From positions 1-21,221 of the forward strand of contig CAKRTZ010000041.1 in the NCBI GenBank assembly GCA_934402515.1: a stretch of DNA of 21,221 bases, given 5' to 3'. Of the stretch, positions 15,044 through 20,124 are shown piece by piece. The notes under the pieces are model-generated. The model was not told the origin of the DNA and ran no database searches. It saw nothing but the letters and a program-made list of their open reading frames with translations. Position numbers and translations under genes: made by a program. Origin of the DNA: an uncultured Lachnospiraceae bacterium (GTDB lineage: Bacteria; Bacillota; Clostridia; Lachnospirales; Lachnospiraceae). Numbering within the stretch: the stretch's first letter is position 1; each line of letters begins with the position of its first letter.

Positions 15044-16351
15044 ATGAAAGATAACGGACAGGAGTTTTCCAGACGCGAGGAACGCCGCAGAAGGAGAGTC
15101 CGAAATCAGATATTGGTGTATGTCACCACGGTGGTGGTGATTGCGCTGGTGGTTGTAGGAATTGTATTTGCAGTAGTGAAAGTGTCAGGCGTGGTGCGGA
15201 GCAGACAGAAGGCGGCGCAACAGGCAGAACAGAAGGAGCAGCAACAGCAGCAGGAGGAAACCGAGGAAATTGTGATTTCCGAGCCGACCCCCATCGAAGA
15301 AGAACCCCAGGAAGAGCGGGATGCATTGGATGATGTGGTGGATACCTGCATTGATGCCATGTCTTTAGAGGATAAGGTGGCAGGGCTTTTCATTATCACA
15401 CCGGAACAGCTTACCGGCGTGGGAACGGCGATAAAAGCAGGAGAGGCAACCCAGACTGCACTGAATGACCATGCTGTGGGCGGACTGGTGTACCACGGGG
15501 CAAACATTAAATCTGCAGACCAGTTCAGCACCATGCTGACCACCACCGCAGCCATGAGCCGTTACCCGATTTTCCTGGCAGTGACCGAGGAAGGCGGAGA
15601 AGGAACTGTGGCAAAGAGCGCCATCTCCGTAGCGGATGTGAAAACCTTTGCAGAGATGGCAGAAACGGGAGACAGTTCCGTGGCACGCTCCGCAGGAAGT
15701 GAAATGGGAAGTTATCTCTCGGAACTGGGAATCAATGTGAACCTGGCACCTTCCGCTAATTTAGATGGAAAATCCCATTCCTTCGGAACGGACAGCACCC
15801 AGGCGGCCTCCTGTGTGGCAGCCCTGGTGGAAGGGCTGGAGGGAAGTGAAGTCAGCGCCTGTCTGAAGACCTTCCCCGGCATTGTCAGTGAGGCTGATAC
15901 CGAGCAGGGTTTGGCATCCATCCAGAGTGATACTGACCAGTTAAGGGCAGAAGAATTTCCCATTTTCCAGGCGGGAATTGATGCGGGAGCAGATTTCTGT
16001 ATGATCAGCAACGTATCCGCCCCCAATGTGACCGGGGACAACACCCCCTGTGTGTTAAGTTCCACCGTGGTAACGGATTTACTCCGCGGGGAACTAGGCT
16101 TTAAGGGAATCGTCATCACCGATGACTTCACCGATGCCGCCATCACGGAGTATTACACAGCAGGAGAGGCAGCAGTAAAAGCCATCCGTGCCGGTGTGGA
16201 CATGATTTACATGCCGGAGAACTTTGAGGATGCCTATGCAGGCGTGCTGGAGGCAGTGAACACCGGAGCACTTACCGAGGATCAGATTGATCAGTCTCTC
16301 CACAGAATTTACCGGGTAAAATACGCATCACGGTTGAATGACGCCCAGTAA
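15044..16351 (+). CDS. Membrane-anchored GH3-like protein with degenerate active site
   Basis: A 435-residue protein. A basic N-terminus and one transmembrane helix (about 22-47) are followed by a Gln/Glu-rich stalk (about 53-95) and a GH3 N-terminal-type barrel (about 100-425) exported to the outside. GH3 landmarks: TEEGGEG (181-187) where NagZ has DxEGGxV, NLAPSANL (233-240), HSFGTD (245-250) and the nucleophile region GFKGIVITDDF with Asp360. The NagZ acid/base motif KHFPGHGxT-DSH is replaced by KTFPGIVSEADTEQ (275-288), so the catalytic His is missing. It may be a glycan-binding pseudoenzyme or use another acid. It starts 22 bp after the MacB-like permease, suggesting a shared envelope role. 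Confidence 0.8.
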   Translation: MKDNGQEFSRREERRRRRVRNQILVYVTTVVVIALVVVGIVFAVVKVSGVVRSRQKAAQQAEQKEQQQQQEETEEIVISEPTPIEEEPQEERDALDDVVDTCIDAMSLEDKVAGLFIITPEQLTGVGTAIKAGEATQTALNDHAVGGLVYHGANIKSADQFSTMLTTTAAMSRYPIFLAVTEEGGEGTVAKSAISVADVKTFAEMAETGDSSVARSAGSEMGSYLSELGINVNLAPSANLDGKSHSFGTDSTQAASCVAALVEGLEGSEVSACLKTFPGIVSEADTEQGLASIQSDTDQLRAEEFPIFQAGIDAGADFCMISNVSAPNVTGDNTPCVLSSTVVTDLLRGELGFKGIVITDDFTDAAITEYYTAGEAAVKAIRAGVDMIYMPENFEDAYAGVLEAVNTGALTEDQIDQSLHRIYRVKYASRLNDAQ

Positions 16352-16398
16352 TGGGGTATGATAAACAGGAAGAAAACAGAAAGACGAGGTAGTGCCTT

Positions 16399-16998
16399 AT
16401 GAATATTGTATGTTTGGACTTAGAGGGAGTTCTTGTACCTGAGATTTGGATTGCATTTTCCCAGGCAAGCGGCATCCCGGAGCTGAAACGAACCACCCGT
16501 GACGAACCCGATTATGATAAGCTGATGAAATGGCGTCTGGGAATTTTAAAGGAGCATGGACTGGGATTAAAAGAAATCCAGGATACCATCGCAACCATCG
16601 ATCCCATGCCCGGTGCGAAGGAGTTTCTGGATGAACTGAGAAGTCTCACCCAGGTTATCATCATCAGTGATACCTTTACCCAGTTTGCAACCCCGCTGAT
16701 GAAAAAGCTGGGCTGGCCCACCATCTTCTGTAATTCCCTGGAAGTGGCAGAGAATGGTGAGATTACCGGATTCAAGATGCGTATCGAGAATTCCAAACTG
16801 ACCACCGTTAAGGCACTGCAGTCCATCGGTTACGATACCATTGCCAGTGGCGACAGCTACAACGACCTGGGCATGATTAAGGCAAGTAAAGCTGGTTTCC
16901 TCTTTAAGAGTACCGACCAGATTAAAGCCGACAACCCGGACTTACCCGCATTTGAAACCTACGACGAACTTCTTGCCGCTATCAAGAAAGCCTTATAA
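16399..16998 (+). CDS. thrH: ThrH: phosphoserine phosphatase / homoserine phosphotransferase
   Basis: A 199-residue HAD-superfamily enzyme matching ThrH across its length. Motif I is DLEG (nucleophile Asp7, acid Glu9) in CLDLEGVLVPEIW, motif II Ser90 in IIISDTF, motif III Lys near 133, motif IV GDSYND (151-156). In Pseudomonas ThrH removes phosphate from phosphoserine and can pass it to homoserine, replacing homoserine kinase. That fits the hom and aspartokinase genes 5.4 kb upstream, although thrB and thrC are not in the window. It follows the GH3-like gene by 47 bp, so it appears to be read from the MacB operon although its metabolic logic lies with hom. Confidence 0.9.
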   Translation: MNIVCLDLEGVLVPEIWIAFSQASGIPELKRTTRDEPDYDKLMKWRLGILKEHGLGLKEIQDTIATIDPMPGAKEFLDELRSLTQVIIISDTFTQFATPLMKKLGWPTIFCNSLEVAENGEITGFKMRIENSKLTTVKALQSIGYDTIASGDSYNDLGMIKASKAGFLFKSTDQIKADNPDLPAFETYDELLAAIKKAL

Positions 16999-17035
16999 AT
17001 TCCATAAAACACAAATCCATGTGGTTTTCGAGACA

Positions 17036-17069
17036 CCCCCAGCCGGATTTCCGGCTGGGGGATTGTTTT
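17036..17069 (+). terminator. Strong terminator after thrH
   Basis: CCCCCAGCCGG (17036-17046) and CCGGCTGGGGG (17051-17061) make a perfect 11-bp GC-rich stem with an ATTT loop, followed by ATTGTTTT. The T-run overlaps the stop codon of the leftward XRE gene. On the minus strand no T-run follows, so it acts in the plus direction only. Confidence 0.9.
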
Positions 17070-17304
17070 ATCGCAGCAATTCATCGGTAGTAATGCCGAA
17101 AAAATCTGCCAGAATCACCACTTCGTAATCCGGTACGAAACGGCTCCCCTGTTCAATTCTCAAAATGGTCAAATCTGAAAATTCATGTCCCTCTAATTGC
17201 AGTTTCTCTGCCAGCTCCCGCTGGGTCAGCTTTGCCTGCTTTCTGAGTGTCTTTATTTTGTTTCCGATAATGTTTTTGGATGTTCCATCCCAGTATATTT
17301 TCAT
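17068..17304 (-). CDS. XRE-family helix-turn-helix regulator
   Basis: A 78-residue DNA-binding protein, almost all of it the HTH domain: IGNKIKTLRKQAKLTQRELAEKL (about 13-35) with recognition helix around EFSDLTILRIEQGSR (41-55). The ending ADFFGITTDELL is typical of small clostridial repressors. AAGGAGG about 6 nt upstream fixes the start. It points away from the three-gene set at 17423, with two copies of TTCTAAAGATGAA in the shared promoter region, so it most likely represses itself and that set. Confidence 0.88.
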   Translation of the reverse strand: MKIYWDGTSKNIIGNKIKTLRKQAKLTQRELAEKLQLEGHEFSDLTILRIEQGSRFVPDYEVVILADFFGITTDELLR

Positions 17305-17337
17305 ATTCCGCCTCCTTCTAAAGATGAAATTTTCATG

Positions 17338-17366
17338 TTGATGTTAGAATAAAAGCGTGATATGAT
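17338..17366 (+). promoter_or_regulatory. Promoter of the three-gene membrane cassette
   Basis: TTGATG (17338-17343), 17-nt spacer, TATGAT (17361-17366). Start near 17373, inside the second operator copy, giving a ~50-nt leader to the ATG at 17423. Confidence 0.65.
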
Positions 17367-17368
17367 AA
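17341..17368 (-). promoter_or_regulatory. Candidate promoter of the XRE gene
   Basis: On the minus strand TTATCA (17368-17363), 16-nt spacer, TAACAT (17346-17341). It would overlap the rightward promoter face to face. The match is modest. Confidence 0.35.
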
Positions 17369-17422
17369 CTTCTAAAGATGAAGTTTTTGAGAGAAATACT
17401 TATTTGAGGAGGAAAAGATTTT

Positions 17423-18028
17423 ATGATATTGTACCTTTTGATAATTGTATCAATTATTATATGGTGTGCGGTTATGCCGGGATACAAAGCAGTGAGCCGT
17501 GCAGTTCTGATAATTTTTGGATGCTTACTGGGTATAAGCGAATTTGTAGGTATGGCGGCGCTCACGATTCGTTCTCGAGAGATAATGTCGAGTGGGATAG
17601 AGAATCTTGATGGGTTTTTAAATTTTTCTTATATGATAGGACTCGTAATGGTAGTCTTAATGGCAGTCTATTTGTTTGTAGTCACATGGAAAACCCATAG
17701 TTGGAAATATAAAGTACCCGCTGGAATTGTGGGAATATTCAATGTAGCGATTGGTATTGTTAGTAAGCCTGTATATCTGGCTACAATACTTAATGACGAC
17801 TATCGCGATATCCTGTATCAAGAAGAAGTGCTAATCATCATATTGGGCGTTCTCTCAACCATAGGCTTAATCATAACCCTAATTGTAATCTGGGTCATGC
17901 TCATACTGTCTCTCCAAACCAACTCTAATGGAAAACACAGTTCCTCCGTTATCGTCTGTCCTGCCTGCGGAGCACGCCTGGAGGAACAGTTAAATTTTTG
18001 CCCCAAATGCGGATATCGCTTTAAATAG
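17423..18028 (+). CDS. Multi-pass membrane protein with C-terminal zinc ribbon
   Basis: A 201-residue protein with about five hydrophobic segments (1-18, 27-48, 71-89, 99-118, 134-165) and a zinc ribbon at the end: CPAC (179-182) and CPKC (193-196), the spacing of the small zinc-ribbon domains found on bacterial membrane proteins. Family not recognised. GAGGAGG about 10 nt upstream supports the ATG. Base composition is clearly more AT-rich than the metabolic genes before it, which hints at acquisition. It heads a set of three short genes (23 bp gap, then 14 bp overlap) divergent from the XRE repressor. Function unknown; the zinc ribbon shared with the next protein suggests a joint complex. 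Confidence 0.75.
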   Translation: MILYLLIIVSIIIWCAVMPGYKAVSRAVLIIFGCLLGISEFVGMAALTIRSREIMSSGIENLDGFLNFSYMIGLVMVVLMAVYLFVVTWKTHSWKYKVPAGIVGIFNVAIGIVSKPVYLATILNDDYRDILYQEEVLIIILGVLSTIGLIITLIVIWVMLILSLQTNSNGKHSSSVIVCPACGARLEEQLNFCPKCGYRFK

Positions 18029-18051
18029 GAAAAGAAAAGGAGATACAGAAG

Positions 18052-18648
18052 ATGTTTTGTGGAAATTGCGGAAAGCAGATTGATGATTCCTGTAACGTGT
18101 GCCCTCACTGTGGCACCAGAATTGAGAAGGATACCAGAATTGAGAAGGATGTGGTAAAAGAAAAGGATGTTACCTACAAAGTAATTTTTGTGGAACCGGA
18201 CGAGAATTACCTGGGTTCCTTGGGAAACGGCTATCTCAACAGCTTTTTAACGAATAAGAAGATAAAGAGATGTATTGCCCTCCTTTCGGATAAGCGCGTT
18301 TACCTCCGGGGAAATATGGTGGATATCAACAGTGGAAAGATCGAGCGGTTCAATATGCAGAAAACCATTGATTTGGAGGATATCACAGGAACCGGTTTTG
18401 TTTATTCCAGTCCCCAGGTATGGAAACTGGTACTTGCCATTCTCACCATATGGGCTATCATCCCTGCCATTTTATTACTTGTTTCTTATTTAAAGGGCCG
18501 CAATACGTTGTTCTTTATCGAGTATGCCGGTGGCTGTATCAAGTTTGATGCCTCCATTTATGGTCTGGCAGAGTCCCAGGATTTTGAACGGCAGATCCGC
18601 CGGGCGAAGAATCATGTAAAGGAAGAGCAGACCCATGCAAAGCAGTAA
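18052..18648 (+). CDS. Zinc-ribbon protein with one membrane segment
   Basis: A 198-residue protein starting with a zinc ribbon, Cys3, Cys6, Cys17 and Cys20 (with an extra Cys14), then a charged linker containing an exact duplication, RIEKDTRIEKD (about 24-34), a beta-rich domain reminiscent of bacterial PH folds (about 42-120) interrupted by a hydrophobic hairpin or helix (about 124-148), and a basic tail. AAGGAG lies 9 nt upstream of the ATG. It is unassigned as to function; position and the zinc ribbon shared with its neighbour argue that both work at the membrane. Confidence 0.75.
   Translation: MFCGNCGKQIDDSCNVCPHCGTRIEKDTRIEKDVVKEKDVTYKVIFVEPDENYLGSLGNGYLNSFLTNKKIKRCIALLSDKRVYLRGNMVDINSGKIERFNMQKTIDLEDITGTGFVYSSPQVWKLVLAILTIWAIIPAILLLVSYLKGRNTLFFIEYAGGCIKFDASIYGLAESQDFERQIRRAKNHVKEEQTHAKQ
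18115..18150 (+). repeat. Exact 18-bp tandem duplication inside a gene
   Basis: ACCAGAATTGAGAAGGAT at 18115-18132 is repeated without change at 18133-18150. It is in frame and encodes TRIEKD twice in the linker behind the zinc ribbon. The identity of the copies suggests a recent slippage event. Confidence 0.9.
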
Positions 18649-19177
18649 TGACAGAAAGATTTTATACCGGCTTGACCCAAACAGACAGCGTTCCTATTCC
18701 ATACTGGTCAATGGAGAGGAGGTTATGTTTTCCGGGGATTTCTGGTACTTGAAAAACAAGGAATTTGTAAAATGCCGGAACAGACAGGAAATGGCACAGA
18801 CCAGGAATTTTCTGGGAATGGGCTATCTGGCGAAACGCTCCTTCAAAAAGTGTATCCTGTTTCTGCTTGCCGGTTCAGCCCTGGAAATTGTGAAAATGAT
18901 AATTGACAAGCTGACAGAATGGGTGGATAAGGCAAATGACTATCTGAAATGGTTTGGACAGTCCATCAGCCTGCCGGAGTGGATGAACCAGACTATGAAT
19001 GGGATAGCGGCAATCTGCGTCCTGCTTGCTATTCTGCTGTTCTTTTCCAAAAAGAAAGTCATTGAAATTTCTTTCACAGATAAAAGAATCTGCGTCCCTC
19101 AAAAGAGCATGACCCAGAGCGAATACAACCAGCTTTATCAAAGTATTATCCACGGAAAGAAAATGCAGAACACATAA
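18635..19177 (+). CDS. Hypothetical two-helix membrane protein
   Basis: A 180-residue protein that overlaps the previous gene by 14 bp, so translation is probably coupled. Two hydrophobic segments (about 72-90 and 122-140) flank a loop with an amphipathic stretch (LTEWVDKANDYLKWFG). The flanking N- and C-terminal parts are beta-rich, similar in build to the neighbouring protein (short beta strands around the membrane segments), but there is no zinc ribbon. Family not recognised. A terminator follows 46 bp after the stop. Confidence 0.7.
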   Translation: MQSSNDRKILYRLDPNRQRSYSILVNGEEVMFSGDFWYLKNKEFVKCRNRQEMAQTRNFLGMGYLAKRSFKKCILFLLAGSALEIVKMIIDKLTEWVDKANDYLKWFGQSISLPEWMNQTMNGIAAICVLLAILLFFSKKKVIEISFTDKRICVPQKSMTQSEYNQLYQSIIHGKKMQNT

Positions 19178-19180
19178 AAG

Positions 19181-19196
19181 TGTGATTGTAATCACA
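19181..19196. promoter_or_regulatory. CRP/FNR-like palindrome
   Basis: TGTGATTGTAATCACA is a perfect dyad and equals TGTGA-N6-TCACA, the consensus of CRP-type regulators. It starts 4 bp after the last stop of the cassette and before the terminator at 19223. As RNA it could also form a 7-bp hairpin. No promoter or gene depends on it in an obvious way. Confidence 0.45.
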
Positions 19197-19222
19197 AAAT
19201 TATATAGAAAAGTGTGAGAAAC

Positions 19223-19260
19223 GAAAACGGTTGGGATTTTCCCAGCCGTTTTCCTATTTT
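19223..19260 (+). terminator. Terminator of the zinc-ribbon cassette
   Basis: GAAAACGGTTGGGA (19223-19236) pairs with TCCCAGCCGTTTTC (19240-19253) over 14 bp with one G-U pair and a 3-nt loop, followed by CTATTTT. The strand-symmetric A/T flanks would allow some action in reverse too. Confidence 0.8.
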
Positions 19261-19268
19261 GTGGTATA

Positions 19269-19443
19269 GACCTATAAGGGTAACCTTTGAAAGCGGTTAT
19301 AGGTCCTCTGGAACTTCGTAAACGGATGCGCTACCTATAAGGGTAATCTTTGAAAGCGGTTATAGGTCCTCTGAAACTTCGTAACTGGATGCACTACCTA
19401 TAAGAGTTAATCATTGATGGCTTTTATGTGTCTTTTAGAGGGG
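19269..19443 (+). repeat. 63-bp tandem repeat, two full units and a decayed third
   Basis: Units begin with CCTATAAG at 19271, 19334 and 19397, exactly 63 bp apart. Units one and two differ at about five of 63 positions; the third diverges after ~20 bp. Each full unit carries an inverted repeat (GACCTATAA with TTATAGGTC in unit one at 19269-19277/19297-19305), a competing TAACC/GGTTA pair in unit one, and a conserved tail TCCTCTG-GAAACTTCGTAA-like. No start codon or reading frame is kept. This is non-coding and lies between the cassette terminator and the tRNA. Confidence 0.85.
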
Positions 19444-19481
19444 TTACTGAGCCTGTGATGGCAATTTCTTAGAAAAATTGA

Positions 19482-19578
19482 CCCATAAGCGGCGACAACG
19501 GTAACACTTATGGGCAGAGCTTGCGTTATGGGTGCAAAAATGTACCCATAAGGAGCAAGCTTTGTTATTGCTTATAGG
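19482..19578 (+). repeat. Further CCYATAAG/CTTATRGG inverted repeats
   Basis: Continuing the core of the 63-bp units: CCCATAAG (19482-19489) with CTTATGGG (19507-19514), perfect 8 bp, loop 17 nt; then TTATGGGT (19526-19533) with ACCCATAA (19544-19551), perfect 8 bp, loop 10 nt, and a last CTTATAGG at 19571-19578. Co-variation of the third base (T-A in the first units, C-G here) keeps pairing, which suggests that the fold, not just the sequence, has been maintained. Confidence 0.75.
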
Positions 19579-19683
19579 CTCCATGATGAATTATGTAAAC
19601 CAAAGAAATGTTTAGTGACCTATACTATTAAATGATTCCCCGTCTGAATGGTTTCCAGTCAAGTAGGCAGTGAAAAATCTGAT

Positions 19684-19738
19684 TCTACGCTGTCAAAACT
19701 CCGGAAAAGCGGAGCGTAGACCTCGAACCTTCGGGTTC
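19684..19738. other. Structured element with a UUCG hairpin near the tRNA
   Basis: TCTACGCT (19684-19691) pairs perfectly with AGCGTAGA (19713-19720) around an inner TCCG/CGGA stem; directly after it GAACC-TTCG-GGTTC (19725-19738) forms a 5-bp stem closed by a UUCG tetraloop on the plus strand. It is downstream of the tRNA terminator, as seen from the tRNA. Possible small RNA, RNA processing site or repeat; not identified. Confidence 0.45.
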
Positions 19739-19752
19739 CACCGGCACCCGAA

Positions 19753-19792
19753 AAACAAAAAAGACATCCGAGAATGGATGTCTTTTTGTTTT
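19753..19792. terminator. Terminator downstream of tRNA-Gly
   Basis: AAAAAGACATCC (19758-19769) pairs perfectly with GGATGTCTTTTT (19776-19787), 12 bp, 6-nt loop. On the minus strand it is followed by TTGTTTTT and ends the tRNA transcript 13 nt past its 3' end; on the plus strand TTTTTGTTTTC follows, so it can work both ways. Confidence 0.85.
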
Positions 19793-19799
19793 CTTTGAG

Positions 19800-19872
19800 A
19801 GCGCGAGACGGGACTCGAACCCGCGACCCCGACCTTGGCAAGGTCGTGCTCCACCAACTGAGCCACTCGCGC
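19800..19872 (-). tRNA. tRNA-Gly (GCC anticodon)
   Basis: On the minus strand the cloverleaf is complete: acceptor GCGCGAG/CTCGCGC, D stem GCTC/GAGC, anticodon stem CGACC/GGTCG around loop TTGCCAA (anticodon GCC), T stem GCGGG/CCCGT (one G-U pair) with loop TTCGAGT, and discriminator T73 as usual for bacterial glycine tRNA. 73 nt; CCA is not encoded and must be added. It has its own promoter and terminator. Confidence 0.96.
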
Positions 19873-19900
19873 ATGTGTCTGTTTCTCAACGACAAGGTAC

Positions 19901-19929
19901 AGTATACCAACATCAATGGATCTTGTCAA
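19901..19929 (-). promoter_or_regulatory. Promoter of tRNA-Gly
   Basis: On the minus strand TTGACA (19929-19924), 17-nt spacer, TATACT (19906-19901), near-perfect SigA consensus. Transcription starts near 19894, about 22 nt before the mature tRNA. Confidence 0.85.
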
Positions 19930-19999
19930 TCCTTTTTTGAGAAAACATATTTTCCGAAACATATTTTCTAACATTCCTCTTCCGTGCGTTTTGAAGAAA

Positions 20000-20008
20000 T
20001 GCTATAAT
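20000..20008 (+). promoter_or_regulatory. Extended -10 promoter of the ABC exporter
   Basis: TGCTATAAT, a perfect -10 (20003-20008) with the TGn extension. The -35 region (TTCCGT, 19980-19985) is poor, as is common for extended -10 promoters. Start near 20015 gives a ~110-nt leader. Confidence 0.65.
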
Positions 20009-20021
20009 GAAGGCAGAAATA

Positions 20022-20099
20022 GCTCTCAGAGCCCTTTCAGCCTTTTGCGATTGCATGGGACTTCCCAGGCAGGAAAGATCCCGCAAGGCTGCGCTTTTT
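20022..20099 (+). promoter_or_regulatory. Exporter leader with terminator-like hairpin, candidate attenuator
   Basis: Three stems in the ~110-nt leader: GCTC/GAGC (20022-20032); CAGCC-tt-TTGCG (20038-20049) with CGCAAGGCTG (20082-20091), 10 bp with a 2-nt bulge; and in its loop TGGG-ACTT-CCCA (20056-20067). The large stem is followed by CGCTTTTT (20092-20099), 25 nt before the start codon. A conditional terminator in front of an exporter is plausible; I cannot match it to a named class. Confidence 0.5.
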
Positions 20100-20124
20100 A
20101 TGATAACGGGAGTATAGTGACAAC

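Larger units (their letters stand above)
17316..17382. promoter_or_regulatory. Paired candidate operators in the XRE divergent promoter
   Basis: TTCTAAAGATGAA occurs twice on the plus strand, at 17316-17328 and 17370-17382, 54 bp apart (about five helical turns). Each is a TTC/GAA dyad; the second extends to ACTTC-N7-GAAGT. The second copy covers the predicted start of the rightward transcript; the first is just upstream of the XRE ribosome site and inside its transcript. ATGAAATTTTCAT (17323-17335) adds a further palindrome at the first copy. Likely XRE binding sites by position. Confidence 0.55.
19178..19799. other. 622-bp stretch without a protein gene
   Basis: Between the last cassette stop and the tRNA I see no credible coding region on either strand. 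The stretch holds, in order, the CRP-like palindrome, the cassette terminator, the 63-bp repeats, the further inverted repeats, a plain AT-rich gap (about 19580-19680), a structured element (19684-19738) and the tRNA terminator. A leftward reading frame of ~90 codons through the tRNA is a known false-gene pattern. Confidence 0.75.

Noticed and set aside
19269..19578. CRISPR array
   Set aside because: Repeats are palindromic arms with near-identical, not unique, sequences between them, the period is 63 bp with only two good units, and no cas genes are present.
19659..19974. Leftward reading frames of 85-93 codons containing VAQLVEHDLAKVGVAGSSPV
   Set aside because: This is the translation of the tRNA-Gly gene on the minus strand, a familiar false-protein pattern. 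The tRNA fold explains the sequence.
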